Positions 1 through 10,251 of a stretch of DNA of 64,000 nucleotides are shown piece by piece (position 1 is the stretch's first letter; each line of letters opens with the position of its first letter). The position numbers were made by a program, and so were the translations under genes. This stretch comes from Leguminivora glycinivorella. Its lineage: Eukaryota; Arthropoda; Insecta; Lepidoptera; Tortricidae. The stretch lies in NCBI RefSeq assembly GCF_023078275.1, contig NC_062991.1, positions 2,232,001 through 2,296,000 on the forward strand, read 5' to 3'. The notes beneath the pieces are model-generated. The model searched no databases and was not told the origin of the DNA. It saw only the letters and a list, made by a program, of their open reading frames with translations.

Positions 1-245
1 ACAACGATTTCTCAAAATAACAAGTCCATCAACAGCATGTCAATGGTGGCTCGTTGACAGCTCCGTCGTCGCCCCTGATTGGTCCAGCAAGCTGACAGCT
101 GTCAAACTGACGCCGCCATAATTAGGCGACATGTTTTTAAACAAATGAGCGAATGGTTTGAATGGTTCGAGTGAATGAATGATGAGAAATGTTGATAGAT
201 ATAGCGTGAAGTGTGGTTAGCTCGTTAGCTGTGTAAGATGTTCGT
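1..245. other. Unassigned DNA
   Basis: I see no coding frame, RNA gene or repeat that I can match elsewhere in the window. The stretch contains ordinary moderately AT-rich sequence leading into the first dispersed repeat. Confidence 0.4.
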
Positions 246-249
246 GTTA

Positions 250-700
250 TATGTTTTTCCCCTCATTAGCTCGGAAACACGTGTTTTGTCCTTTAATACC
301 ATCGGGTAAAAACGCATTTTATCGGCTGGTATATATTTTTAGTGGGTAATGTAATTTGACCTTGAATAAAGTCAAATTAACTGCTTTAAAATTGATAAAA
401 GTAGGTGAATCTAGTAATAAAGATGATTTACCACCTGTGGAACTACTGGAAGCAGTGATAAACGTATTTTTTGCGTTGTAGTTTCCTCGCTATAGTGAGG
501 GGAAAATTTTGTGTTACACTCGGGTGCAAATGTATTTTACTTCTCGTGTGTTAAAAAACTTGTAAGTTCAGGATTCTATTCTCGAACCACTCGCTTCGCT
601 CGTGGTTCAACTATAGAATCCTTTCACTTGCTCGTTTTTCAATTCCACACTCGGCGTTAAAATACAACTTTGCCCCCTTGTATAACAAATAACTATTACA
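250..700 (+). repeat. Dispersed repeat, copy 1 of the CCCCTCACTAGCTCGG family
   Basis: This is nearly identical to 28058-28490, and a shorter inverted copy lies at 8818-9040. It has two modules. The first (about 253-508) starts TTTTTCCCCTCATTAGC and ends GCTATAGTGAGGGGAAAA, an inverted pair typical of a non-autonomous DNA element. The second (about 571-622) is a hairpin whose arms are GGATTCTAT/ATAGAATCC and TCGAACCAC/GTGGTTCA. The module pair ends at GCCCCCTTGTATAACAAA. There is no coding capacity; the reading frames across it are artefacts. Confidence 0.8.
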
Positions 701-734
701 TATATAGTAGTGCAAATCCCGAAAAGTTTCTGCA

Positions 735-983
735 TTTGGATCACGTCTCCGATTTTGATAAAAACTGGTAGGCTGATAGAGTCCGTGATGCTGAGCAAGA
801 TCCACTAGGTTTCCCAAAGTGTCCTATGTAGTTTGTATGAAACCTTCCTTTTTGTTACCATATTTCTATACATTTTCGGTAACAAAAAAGGAAAGTTGGA
901 AACAATGGGAAACCTAGTGGATCTTGCTCAGCATCACGGACTCTATCAGCCTACCAATTTTTATTCAAATCGAGACGTGATTT
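735..983. repeat. Fold-back MITE, 0.25 kb palindrome
   Basis: The arm at about 737-813 is the reverse complement of about 905-981; both contain TGATAGAGTCCGTGATGCTG or its complement and CCTAGTGGATCTTGCTCAG. An inner pair (TCCTTTTTTGTTACC-like) pairs again at the centre. An RNA of this segment would fold into one long hairpin. It lies directly after the preceding repeat. Confidence 0.85.
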
Positions 984-1530
984 AAATGTACAAACTTATC
1001 GGAAATTGCTGAGAAAGGGTGCTTAGAAGCAGAATGTAATTGAAAAGCGATCTGATTTTTAACGAGTCGGATGAAAATTGGTATGGATATAGCTAAAAAA
1101 AAATTTATTCAGAAAAAAATAACCTGGCTACATTTATTAATGTGCCCGCCAAACTGTAAAAACAGTTTGTTGGCGGAGACATGCTCTCATATAACTAAGC
1201 CTATTTATAAGCTATAACATATAACTATAGCTGGTGACTTAGGGACTGTTTAACATAATGCGGATGCTGGAGGGAATAAAAAGAGCTAGTGTAGTGTTAG
1301 TACTATGTAGAATATTTATCATAGTGTAAAAATAAAGGATGATAATACTTATACACATAAGTGTTTTCCATTAGCATTAATCACTTTTATCTTAACAATA
1401 AGACTAATTTTGGGTATTGTTTTTGATTTATTAGGAAAATACAATTGCTTTGTAGAGCAATACTATGGAACATCTGCAAAAAACTGTCAGCTTAAACGTA
1501 GGTTGAGTTGAGAGTCATAGTTAAAGCAAG
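984..1530. other. Unassigned AT-rich DNA
   Basis: I see nothing to annotate: no frame above chance length, no tRNA-like box, and no match to another part of the window that I could find. A short inverted pair at 1148-1175 (CGCCAAAC and GTTTGTTGGCG) could form a small hairpin. Confidence 0.35.
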
Positions 1531-1536
1531 GATAAT

Positions 1537-1830
1537 TTATATACATACATACATACATACAATCACGCCTGTATCCCATAAAGGGGTAGGCAGAGCACAT
1601 GAAACTACTAAAGCTTCAGTGTCACTCTTGGCAAATAAGGGGTTGAAAGAAAACGAAACTGTGACATTGCAGTGACAGGTTGCCAGCCTCTCGCCTACGC
1701 CACAATTTAACCCATACCCCATAGTCGCCTTCTACGACACCCACTGGAAGAAAGGGGGTGGTGAAATTCTTAACCCGTCACCACACAGGCACTATGTTAG
1801 TACCTAGTGCCTGTGTAAGGTAGTCCTTAA
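1537..1830 (+). repeat. CATA-microsatellite-associated dispersed repeat (copy 1)
   Basis: It starts with a (CATA) tract, then AATCACGCCTGTATCCCATA, and ends near GAAATTCTTAACCCGTCACC. Other copies lie at 28690-29480 (interrupted), 46784-47028 and 48170-48424 (inverted), and 59248-59412 and 60775-60898 (truncated). The consistent microsatellite at one end suggests a microsatellite-associated interspersed element. Its transposition class is not resolved from sequence alone. Confidence 0.8.
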
Positions 1831-1839
1831 TACCTAAAT

Positions 1840-2514
1840 TTAAGCGTTTTCTGAATAAATATTTTCTTTCTTTTAAATTCACTCCGTCGCTGGTCGCTGT
1901 TATTTTAAATCAGAATGTTCCGACATAAATCATACTAGACTCCGATTTCACAGAAACCCTATCCGTCACACTTTCATTTCGCCCAGCGACAGGAAATTTC
2001 TAAACAATAAGTTAATTTAGCCACAATGGCCGAAGAAATTGAAAGTAACGGAATGGCGTGACGCTTCTGCTGTTAGACAAATAGTCTATGACGTATTCCT
2101 GCACCAAGATAACTTTGCGGACGGCGAAATTAAAAACTATCCCAAGTTTTTAATAAATTCTTAGAGACTCAAAGATAGTGGCGCGTAAATCAACTGCAGA
2201 TGTAACTTTGTGACACAATTTAGTGGCAAACTTATTTTTTGCGCGCGGTAAAATGAGTTTTCTTTAGACGAGTGGTAAGAGAGCGGCCATCTTGGATTGT
2301 AAAGATAAGTTTGTGTTGTTGTAATTCGTTTAACAAAAGGACAAGTTGTAATTAAAAATGGAATTGTCGCGTGAGTAATGTCGGGAGAATTGGTTTAGTG
2401 AAATAAATGTGTTTGGCGACCATTAAAATTCAGTTTGTAACTTTTATAATTATCTACAGCACTGCAAACATAATTATACAGTGTGTAAATATAATACGAG
2501 CGAATTGAGGTGGC
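1840..2514. other. Unassigned DNA, no supported gene
   Basis: The only coding-like trace is a 43-codon frame without ATG at about 2027-2164, and an 11-codon frame starting at 2027 with a good ATG context. Both are within chance expectation. The stretch is less AT-rich than its surroundings. Confidence 0.35.
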
Positions 2515-2630
2515 TATATTTATTTATTTATTTATTTAACCTTTATTGCACAAAAGAAAACCTTAAAGTACAAAAGGCGAACTTAATGCCATAACGCATT
2601 CTCTACCAGTCAACATTTAGGCAAAGCAGA
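2515..2630 (-). mobile_element. LINE 3' end fragment (minus strand)
   Basis: Read on the minus strand this ends ...TTTGTGCAATAAAGGTT followed by AAATAAATAAATA, the kind of short-repeat tail found on non-LTR elements. The upstream part (complement of GCATTCTCTACCAGTCAAC) matches a plus-strand fragment at 47925-48022. It is only the 3' untranslated tail; no coding sequence remains. Confidence 0.55.
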
Positions 2631-3680
2631 AAAATTGTGGGCGGTGCTACTTTAAAAAGTCTACAACAAATATAATATACTTACCTACGTACATACATAT
2701 ACAGGAATATACATACTTATAATACTATTATACCTACACATATATGATACATACATAAATATATATATATATAAATATGATATTACTAAGAAATATGATT
2801 GTATAAGTTTTTTACTTAAAATTGACTGGCAAATATTAAATGACATTTCGCAAAGTTCTTAAAAACTCATTGAAACAGTCAACAACACAGCTGTCAATGG
2901 CATATTACTAAGTAATATACACCGTGTTTCACACTAAAAACCTGAAAATCAAATTTGTTCAGAATTCGAGGTAGAATCGATTGAGCTATATCTTGATAAG
3001 TAATATTTTTATTTAAATTAGTATTATTAGTTCCCGACACTTTTTATTTGCCTATTCTATTGTATTCGTAATGCAACATTGTGTATAATAATATCGCATT
3101 GCTAGAGGTTGTTTACCTTTTTCAGTATTTGGGGGTATTAATTAATACTGGCTGGTTACTTGGACGATTATTTTTTCCGGTACTAGTTTGACGTTGTTTG
3201 TCAGTTGAATGAGTTCATAAGTCATAACAAATTGAACTCGTACCTAATTACAACCTTGTCATTTTGAATAGATCACATTTCCCTCTATTAGGTTTAAATT
3301 TGCTTACTGCGATTACCTGTCCAATTTGAAGTTTACTGTGACAAAGCTTTAAAAAAATGTTTTATAGTGACATCTTAGCCGTCTATTGTAAACCTTATGT
3401 CGTTGCAGTAACGTACACAAAGTAAATAGTTTTATAGTTTATGATGGTAGTTAGCAATTATTTTATTGAGTGTAGAGCTTAAAAAAAATCAAGAATAGAG
3501 CTGTACAGAAAATTAAAAACTCAATTTAAAAAAAAGGCTTAACCATCTTTTAAAATGATGAATACTCTAGATGAGTTTAAAAACCTCTATAAAAATCCCC
3601 AGTTGGGGTGTCTGAGGTTTTGAAGTGATACAAACATTGTAAACATCGTTGTATGTAGGTAATTGTATAACTTTTACTTA
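2631..3680. other. Mostly unassigned, with SINE shards
   Basis: This is AT-rich sequence with a (TA)n-rich patch near 2750-2790. At 2815-2870 there is a degraded piece of the SINE-A middle region (TTGACTGGCAAATATTAAAT), repeated again at 3675-3722. Otherwise I see nothing. Confidence 0.4.
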
Positions 3681-3823
3681 AAATTGACTGGCAAATATCA
3701 AATGACATTTCGCAAAGTTCGGGCAAACTAATTGGTTAAAACTAATTAATTAATTGAGCCGGGGTTCGAACCCGCGACCTCCGATTAAAAGTTACTCTTA
3801 CCGCTAGGCCACCAGCGCTTCCT
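3675..3823 (-). mobile_element. SINE-A fragment, tRNA head on minus strand
   Basis: The complement carries an A-box-like TGGCCTAGCGGTAAGAG and a B-box-like GGTTCGAACCCCGGC, the internal RNA polymerase III promoter of a tRNA-derived SINE. The body then shows AAATGTCATTTGATATTTGCC, as in the full copy at 37998-38328. About 50 bases between head and body differ from the other copies, so it is rearranged or old. Confidence 0.75.
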
Positions 3824-4300
3824 AAGCTAATCTCGCAAAAACAAAGATCCAAACCAAAAACGAATGACTTAAATTTAGATCAATTTTCCATTCTAATAAA
3901 TCGTATACATATATAATTTCTCAATCGGCATAACCCGTTCGAAACACGAGCCGTGACTGATCTTATTATAAGGAAATATGGTTTGAATTGATTGACATAA
4001 TACTCTTTGGTTGAGGGTGGACTGAGTGATAAGCTTAAGCGAATGTGAAATTAATACGACTTGTATATTGACTTTATTGAACGCAATAAACCTCAATTTG
4101 TAATTAAACCTCACTAAATTCAATGAAAATCTTCCGAAAAGATGCAAGTTTACCACATTTTCAATTTAAAATATTTAATAATAATTAATTAATTCTCTTT
4201 AATGTCATTTTTACTTTAGCGTACTATTCAATCGTACTATTCATTCAAATTGGTTGAGAAGGAAAGATTTGTTTTAATTCGCTCAACTCTGTCGCTTTAC
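3824..4300. other. Unassigned DNA
   Basis: No repeat or gene is recognised. The 87-codon minus-strand frame here has no domain I recognise and biased, low-complexity content. Confidence 0.35.
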
Positions 4301-4305
4301 GTTCC

Positions 4306-4605
4306 ACAAATAACTTGGACCACACAACGGTAACAAAAGCCGGACGCTAGATGTACCATCAGACTCGGAAAAAATCGCCTCCGCTTGTCGCTTCCGCTCC
4401 CGCTCCGCTTATGACTTGGACCACACAAACTGTAACAAACGTCGGACGTCGGCTGCACCATCAGACACGCAATCACAGCTTGGAACAAATCGCCACCGCT
4501 TGACGCTCCGCTTATGACTTGGACCACACAAACGGTAACAAAAGTCCGGACGCCGGCTGCACCATCAGACACGCAATCACAACTTGGAACAACTCTGACG
4601 AATTA
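4306..4605. repeat. Minisatellite, about three 103-bp units
   Basis: The phrase ATAACTTGGACCACAC or ATGACTTGGACCACAC recurs at 4308, 4410 and 4514, spacing 102 and 104. Each unit continues AAC-GTAACAAA-GCCGGACG and GCACCATCAGAC. The tandem structure produces a 91-codon frame on the minus strand with internal repeats, which I do not regard as a gene. Confidence 0.85.
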
Positions 4606-4745
4606 ATATTCGTCAAAATTGGTCCGTTTCTTGATTAGTGACGGTGACCATGGGTTTGAGCTGAGGAGACTAGTCTCAAAATAAACACAGGTGACAATAA
4701 TTATGTATTTTGAGGGATGTTGCCGCTGTTGTATTATTACTGTGG

Positions 4746-4960
4746 TATTTTTTAACAGCCGACGCAAAACCGACGGGGTGTTATAAGTTTGACGTGTCTG
4801 CTTGTCTGTCTATCTGTGTGTGTTTCTGTTTGTGGCATAATAGCTGTCGAACGGATGAACCTATTTAGATTTGGTTTTTTATTTTATTTAAAATGCTGAA
4901 TTAGTCGAGTGTTCTTAGCTGTGTCTGATGAAAATCGATCTATGTCGGGTTTTTTTTTAA
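4746..4960 (+). repeat. Dispersed repeat R3 (AACCCCCGACGC family), copy 1
   Basis: It begins near AACAGCCGACGCAAAACCGA and contains GGGTGTTATAAGTTTGACGT, a (TCTG)n-like tract, and a conserved tail GATGAACCxATTTAGATTT ... TGTTCTTAGC. Other copies: 5778-6016 (inverted), 39372-39606, 60953-61140. In better copies both ends read AACCCCCGAC inward, so it is probably a MITE with short inverted ends. Confidence 0.75.
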
Positions 4961-5256
4961 GTTCAATTTATCAATAGGTTATTTATTACTTTAGTACATT
5001 AATACAATCCATGCACATACACCTAATGATTTATATTTGAAATCATAATTACAATTTGTATATATTATTAACAGCAAGCGTCAAGTGGATACCGATTTTC
5101 TAGGAAGTTTGTTTTGATTATAAATTTGTTTATTTCCAATGAGATGAGAGATCACTGAAACAAATGACAGGCCACTTGATTTGCTATTGAATTTGACAAA
5201 CATTTGTCAATTGTAAAGTGGCTTCGGGTACTCCTGAATGTGAATATATTTGACGA

Positions 5257-5402
5257 CCAGTCTGGCCTAGTGCGTAGTGACTCTGCCTTCTAAGCCGCGG
5301 TCCTGGGTTCCAAGATGGGCATTTGTTTGTGTGATGACTGATGATTTTATATTTGCTCTTTAGTCTTGGATGGTTTCTATGCATATAAGTATTTGAAGCC
5401 AC
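5257..5402 (+). mobile_element. SINE-B, 5' part
   Basis: A tRNA-like head (GTCTGGCCTAGTGCGTAGTG, then GCCGCGGTCCTGGGTTCCAA) is followed by GGGCATTTGTTTGTGTGATG and TTTCTATGCATATAAGTATT. Better copies are at 6554-6790 and 17123-17370. The 3' end is missing. Confidence 0.75.
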
Positions 5403-5425
5403 TAGATTAGTTTCTATTTTGATTT

Positions 5426-5600
5426 AGATATTTAGAGACTGTCCCAAATTTCTCCAACAGCATGGTCACTCTAGTAGCACCGCTCGTTTCTAAATCGCAG
5501 ATGTATGATCCTGATATATCTATCAATACGGACTGTCTCACATTTCTCCAACAGAATGGTCACCCTCCTTGCACCGCTCGTGTCTAAATCGCTTAGCTTC
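5426..5600. repeat. Direct tandem repeat, about 99 bp period
   Basis: Two adjacent units share TTTCTCCAACAG, ATGGTCAC and GCACCGCTCGT, then TCTAAATCGC. They begin near 5426 and 5525. This is a local duplication with no coding signal. Confidence 0.7.
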
Positions 5601-5777
5601 TAATTGCTGTGAGCGTGACGGGAACCCTTCTACGGCCCTTGCGTGGACTGTCTAATTAAAATCAATACCAAGAAAGCGAATACATAAAGTAGATCACAGT
5701 TTTCACAGTCCATGACCAAGTTTTTTATACTCTGACACCCACTCTGTCAGTCATAACCTAACCACAAAATTAAAATT
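5601..5777. other. Unassigned
   Basis: This is a short spacer between the tandem repeat and the inverted R3 copy. Nothing is recognised. Confidence 0.3.
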
Positions 5778-6016
5778 TTGAAAAAACCCCCGACTGCGAC
5801 ATAGTGGACCGATTTTCATGAAACATGGCTAAGAACACTCCCGATTAAGTCAGCTTTCAGACAAAAAAAAACTAAATCTAAATCGGTTCATCCGTTCGGG
5901 AGCTACGATGCCACAGACAGACACATACACAGACAGACAGACAGACAGATAGACCGACAGACAGACAGACACATCAAACTTATAACACCCCGTCGTTTTT
6001 GCGTCGGGGGTTAAAA
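5778..6016 (-). repeat. Dispersed repeat R3, copy 2 (inverted)
   Basis: It runs from AAACCCCCGACTGCGACATA through an (ACAG)n tract at 5925-5975 to ACGCCC-type end GTCGTTTTTGCGTCGGGGGT. The two ends, AAACCCCCGAC and GTCGGGGGTT, are inverted, supporting a MITE. It abuts the next MITE with no spacer. Confidence 0.8.
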
Positions 6017-6017
6017 A

Positions 6018-6324
6018 GAGCATTTCTTATTTTTTTGGCATTTTTTTTTAGGAAATTTTAGGTCAATTGTATTCAGAATCACGAGTACTTTCAATCTCAC
6101 TGGGAGACAAAAAGTTTCCCAGAATTTCCATAAATTTTTGCTACTTTCCTCTTTTGTTACCCCACACAACATGTACGGAAAATGGTGACAAAATAGGAAA
6201 AAATCGTATTGGACAATTTTTTAACTACTAGGATTGAAAAAGCTAGGTGAATCTGAGTAGAAATAGCATAATTTTTTTCAAAAATATCACATTTCATAAA
6301 AGTGGCAAAAAAAAAGAAATGCTC
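6018..6324 (-). mobile_element. MITE, GAGCATTTCTTTTTTT family, copy 1 (inverted)
   Basis: The terminal inverted repeats are GAGCATTTCTT... and ...AAGAAATGCTC. The interior has a second inverted pair around GTCCCATACGATTTTTTCTT-like and GTAACAAAA-rich sequence. Plus-strand copies are at 15873-16194 and 53042-53361, about 85-90% similar by eye. Confidence 0.85.
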
Positions 6325-6360
6325 AAAAAGGAAAAAGACCAGAAGGGTTGAAGACCCTAA

Positions 6361-6482
6361 GGCCCTCTTGCACCAACCACTTAACTCAGGGTTAGTGGGC
6401 TGTCAACTGTCAAATTCCATATAAAATGGTGGGTTAACTCTCGGGTTAACCCTCCATTTTCGTTGTTGCAAGTGGCCCTAAT
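6361..6482. mobile_element. Short fold-back MITE
   Basis: The ends AAGGCCCTCTTGCACCAAC and GTTGTTGCAAGTGGCCCTA are inverted, and the interior has TTAACTCAGGGTTA against TAACTCTCGGGTTAA. This form is common among lepidopteran small elements. Confidence 0.75.
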
Positions 6483-6553
6483 AATAATTGCTAAGAGCGG
6501 TACTAAAACTTGAACAGTTTCATATGCTCCGCATACCCCTTATAGGAATACAG

Positions 6554-6790
6554 GGTCTGGCCTAGCGCGTAGTGACCTGCCTGCTAGCCGCGGTCCCAGG
6601 TTCCAATCTCGGTAAAGGCATTTATTTGTGTGATCAGCAAAGATATTTGTTCCTGTCATGGATGTTTTCTGTGTATGTATTTATTTTATTAATAAGTGCC
6701 TATATATATCGTCGCCTAGCACCCATAGTACAAGCTTTGCTTAATTTGGGGCTAGGTTGATTTGTGTAGGTGTCCCCGGAATATTTATAT
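6554..6790 (+). mobile_element. SINE-B, near full length
   Basis: It has a tRNA-like head GTCTGGCCTAGCGCGTAGTG with GGTCCCAGGTTCCAATC at the B-box position, then GGCATTTATTTGTGTGATC, and a tail around GATTTGTGTAGGTGTCC and ATATTTATATTATATGTATG. The 61-residue frame in it is not a gene. SINE-A follows after about 40 bases. Confidence 0.85.
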
Positions 6791-7000
6791 TATATGTATG
6801 TATATACGCTCTTTTCTTAAAGGAAAAAAGCGCTGGTGGCCTAGCGGTAAGAGCGTGCGACTTTTGATCCGGAGGTCGCGGGTTCGAACCCCAGCTCGTA
6901 CCAATGAGTTTTTGGAACTTATGTGCGAAATGTCATTTGATATTTGCCAGTCGCTTTTCGGTGAAGGGAAACATCTTGAGGAAACCGGACTAATTCCAAT

Positions 7001-8053
7001 AATAGTCCGTTGCTTCTGGAAAGTTATGTATGAAAATGTTGGCATAATTAATGGAAGATTTTTTTTGATTGGGATATGTACATTACAGGCCGAAGTTATT
7101 TTTCATCAACCCTCCCCATCCCTCCCCCCTCTGCGTCACCCCTCTTCCCCCCCTTAAATAGCCGAAAATGCGGTTTTTCGCGATTTCTGACAAAACCGTT
7201 GTAGATACAGAAAAAGCGTGTAGGAAAAAAGTAATCCTTGATAAATTTACTACAAATCGTTCATTGACACTTTGGTTCTAGCACTTATAGGTTTCGCGTG
7301 ATCCATCACGAAAGTTGGTCCTTTGCTGCAATTTTCTTTAGTTAATGTTAAGTTTTCTCCCAAATTGCTTACGAAATCTGTTTGATATTACTAAAATATT
7401 ATAAACTGAAAATGAATTTCAGGGGGAAAAATCACTACCATGGGTGGGACTTGAACTCACGGCTACTGGATTGATACTCCAGGGCTCTACCAACAGCTAC
7501 CAAAAGCTCATCCCCAGTCATAGATACACTATATAGATCAATGGTACTCCTAGCGACTACTACCGTGAAAATATTACGTCTTAAATAGTTACTGGAATTC
7601 CAAGACATATTGGAAATTCCACCCATGGTAGTGATTTTTCCCCCTTAATTTTATTTTAGTCATGAGTTACAATATTTTAGTTATATCAAACAAATTTCGA
7701 CGATTTCGTATGCATTTTGGGCGAAAACTTAACATTCACTAAAGAAAATTGCAGTAAAGGACCAACTTTCGTGACGGATCACGCGTAAACTAGAAGTGTT
7801 AATGAATGATTTGTAGTAAATTTATTAAGGATTACTTCGTTCCTACGCGTTTTTTCTGTATCTTCAACAGTTTTGTCAGAAATCGAGAAAAACCGCATTT
7901 TCGGCACTTTAAGGGAGGGTAGAGGGGTGACGCAGAGGAGGGAGGAGTGGGGAGGGTTGATGAAAAATAACTTCGGTCTATAACGTACATATTTCAATTA
8001 AAAAAAACCTTCCATTAATTATGCGGTAATTTTAGCTAATTTCCCCCTACTAT
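7001..8053. mobile_element. About 1.05 kb palindromic fold-back element inside SINE-A
   Basis: Arm 7043-7430 is the reverse complement of 7640-8030 with scattered differences (for example GAAGTTATTTTTCATCAACC on both, and TGTTAAGTTTTC). The outermost ends begin ATAGT on both sides. The centre (7430-7640) is a separate palindromic element. Long G/C-rich runs (CCCTCCCC and GGGGAGG) face each other. No transposase frame is present. Confidence 0.85.
7418..7650 (-). mobile_element. Central tRNA-like palindromic element
   Basis: The ends GGGGGAAAAATCACTACCAT and ATGGTAGTGATTTTTCCCCC are exact inverted repeats. Between them the minus strand reads like a tRNA: GGTAGCTGTTGGTAGAGC (A-box-like), a CTGGA/TCCAG anticodon-type stem, and GAGTTCAAGTCCCACCC (B-box-like). 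It is a tRNA-derived or tRNA-capturing MITE, not a working tRNA gene: no acceptor stem is seen. Confidence 0.7.
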
Positions 8054-8206
8054 AAGGCCTAGTTACCCTTCGGGTTGAAAGGTCAGATGGCAGTCGCTTT
8101 CGTAAAACTAGTGCCTACGCTAAATCTTGGGATTAGTTGTCAAAGCGGACCCCGGGCTCCCATGAACCGTGGAAAATGCCGGGATAACACAAGGAAGATG
8201 ATGATG

Positions 8207-8400
8207 TTCTTTTCTTAAAGGTTTCAAGGTCTATTTACCTTTTCTGAAAGTACGCATACAAGGAAACTACTCAGAATTCGCAGCGTTTTCTACGAATACA
8301 AATGGCGTCTTATTATTCAGATGGGGTTTTTGTGTTGCCGTAATGGCCCATTGCGATAGTCAGGTATACCACTATTATCTGAATTACTGGCATTTTTTAT
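8207..8400. other. Unassigned
   Basis: Nothing is recognised between the SINE end and the next dispersed repeat. Confidence 0.3.
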
Positions 8401-8403
8401 ATC

Positions 8404-8580
8404 TTACTAGCTTTTGCCCACGGCTTCGCTCGCGTTAGAAAGAGACAAAAGGTAGCCTATGTCACTCGTCACTCTCCATCCTTTCAACTATATCAACTTA
8501 AAATATCACGTCAATTCGTTGCTCCGTTTTGCCGTGAAATACGGACAAACAAACAGACACACAGTTTCTCATTTATAATC
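8404..8580 (+). repeat. Dispersed repeat R5 (GCTTTTGCCCRCGGCTTCGCT family), copy 1
   Basis: It runs from ACTAGCTTTTGCCCACGG through TAGCCTATGTCACT and TATCAACTTAAAATATCACG to CGGACAAACAAACAGACACA and CATTTATAAT. Other copies: 18305-19082 (interrupted), 26203-26368, 43918-44146, and inverted at 27703-27862 and 50699-50872. This is a widespread lepidopteran element ending CCATTTATAATATTAGTATGG. Confidence 0.8.
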
Positions 8581-8817
8581 GCCTATGGATTATAATCGCT
8601 GAAGGTTGATGCCTAACATTTAATGCGAAAATAGTTACGTACAAAATTTCCAAAAACTGGATCGACAAAAATTTGGTTAGTCATAAAAAATTTCATGAAA
8701 ATCTGTTGAGAATCTGTTGAGAATCTGATATGTAGAGGAAAACATCTACAAAAGCAAAATGTAGTTAAAGCGCCAGCAGCGTATTTAGCACACCTCGGAC
8801 ACTGGCGATCAATAGTT

Positions 8818-9040
8818 ACTTGTTATACAAGGGGGCAAATCTTATCACTGCTACCAGTAGTTCCACGGGTGGTAAATCATCTTTATTACTAGATTCACGT
8901 ACTTTTATCAATTTTAAAGCAGTTAATTTGACTTTATTCAAGGTCAAATTACTTTACCCACTAGTGGATAAAATGCGTTTTTACCCGCTGGTATTATTAG
9001 ACAAAACACGTGTTTCCGAGCTAGTGAGGGGAAAATATAT
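8818..9040 (-). repeat. Inverted partial copy of the CCCCTCACTAGCTCGG repeat
   Basis: The complement matches 253-475: TTTTCCCCTCACTAGCTCGG to GTTATACAAG. It lacks the hairpin module. Confidence 0.8.
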
Positions 9041-9109
9041 TAAAGAGGCGCATTCCTGGCACACAGTCTTAGCTCGTGTAGGTGAACGCGTACTATGCTT
9101 GTATGTGTG

Positions 9110-9245
9110 AAATATGACAGGCCGACTGTTTGTGTTTTTGACAGGCGGTAACTGTGAGGTAACCGAGAGGGCGTGGGCGGCACTTTCAGCGGGGAGCGGG
9201 AGTGGCCATACTGTACGATATTATTACTCTTTATTATACTGTGGT
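9110..9245. repeat. Dispersed repeat shared with 39715-39800
   Basis: GGTAACTGTGAGGTAACCGA and GGGAGCGGGAGTGGCCATAC occur in both places in the same order. Function and class are unknown. Confidence 0.6.
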
Positions 9246-9289
9246 ATTAGGCACATTTCCTAGAGTACCTATCGACTCCGTTTAATGTA

Positions 9290-9565
9290 CATATACAGTA
9301 TGTAAACTAACGAAAACCATTTACTGTAACCCGTAAATGTCCAGGTGATACTGAGAAACTTTTACTATGGGATCAACCCCGAAATTACGAAAATATATTC
9401 TGACAGTTTCATAGGTAGTTTTATTTTATAGTAAGTATTTCCTATGGGAGAGTAAATTTTTATTTCGCGTTTTGGGTGTTGGTCCCATAGTAAAAGTTGC
9501 TCTGTGTAACTTAAATATTAACAGGCTTCAGTAAATGGTTTTCGTTGGTTTACATACTGTATAAT
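9290..9565. mobile_element. Fold-back MITE (ACAGTATGTAAAC ends)
   Basis: Outer arms: ATACAGTATGTAAACTAACG and its near-complement at 9535-9561. Inner arms: TTTTACTATGGGATCAACCC and GGTCCCATAGTAAAAGTTG. The two-level palindrome has about 270 bp. Confidence 0.8.
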
Positions 9566-9934
9566 TAACTTATTTAGTATTTTTTACCAAAAACCTGTAA
9601 TTTTATTATATTTTTATATTTAGTAATTTAAGTTTCTTATATGTAAATTAAATAATACTTTGATTAAAGTTCATATTTAAAAATTAAAAATTAAATTCAA
9701 AATTAAAATAAATAGTATACAATCTAGTTAAAACGTAGACCTACGCTATCGCTGCAGTGAATAAAGACACTTAAAAAAACGTCAATGTCATACAAATCTA
9801 AAAAGTAGTAGCATTAGGATATTATCGTTTCGATAGGAATGGAAGGAAGGCATTTAGGGATATTTCCGGCGTCGGCTGTGATGGATGCCTGTAGTGGGGA
9901 ATAGCGGATTATGTCGACAAAATAGGAAAAAATG
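9566..9934. other. Unassigned AT-rich DNA
   Basis: No repeat partner or gene signal was found. It borders the left target duplication of the hAT-type element. Confidence 0.35.
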
Positions 9935-10060
9935 CTTTTGATTAGAGATGGGCCGAATACGAACTTTGCCGAATACGAATATTCGGCCGAACATTCGGTT
10001 CAGCTGTTACCGAACCGAGCATTCGGCCGAATATTCGGTTCCGCCATATTTAAAATCCTT

Positions 10061-10195
10061 CCGGCGTATTATGATTCCAATTTTATCACTTATCCACGTG
10101 GATAAAGCATCCGTCACGCTTTGGAAAGTATGTCAGTGTGAGAGTGACAGTTGTCTTATCCACGTGGAGAAGTGATAAAATTGGAAGCATGATAC
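10061..10195. mobile_element. Palindromic MITE, 135 bp
   Basis: The arms read CCGGCGTATTATGATTCCAA and TTGGAAGCATGATACGCCGG, continuing into TTTTATCACTTATCCACGTG and its complement. It sits inside hAT copy A. The copy B interior lacks it, so it is an insertion. Confidence 0.85.
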
Positions 10196-10251
10196 GCCGG
10201 CTGGCTTACAGTTAAACCATAAATTAAATATTACAAGATCATACCATCCCA

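Larger units (their letters stand above)
6829..8205 (+). mobile_element. SINE-A split by a fold-back insertion
   Basis: Left part 6829-7002: tRNA head with TGGCCTAGCGGTAAGAGCG and GGTTCGAACCCCAGC, then body to GAAACCGGACTAATTCCAATA. Right part 8050-8205: AAGGCCTAGTTACCCTTCGG to GCCGGGATAACACAAGGAAG. Joining the two parts restores the layout of the intact copy at 37998-38328, so everything between is a later insertion. The right end ATGATGATG-like tail resembles RTE ends. Confidence 0.9.

Noticed and set aside
2027..2164. Possible small gene: ATG with good context (11 codons) and an adjacent 43-codon frame
   Set aside because: Both are short enough for chance, in different frames, and without a splice pattern or recognised domain.
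6845..6905. Possible tRNA genes at SINE heads (also 17130, 20290, 25745, 38000, 45405, 51050)
   Set aside because: A and B boxes are present but acceptor stems do not close and the sequences run directly into SINE bodies.
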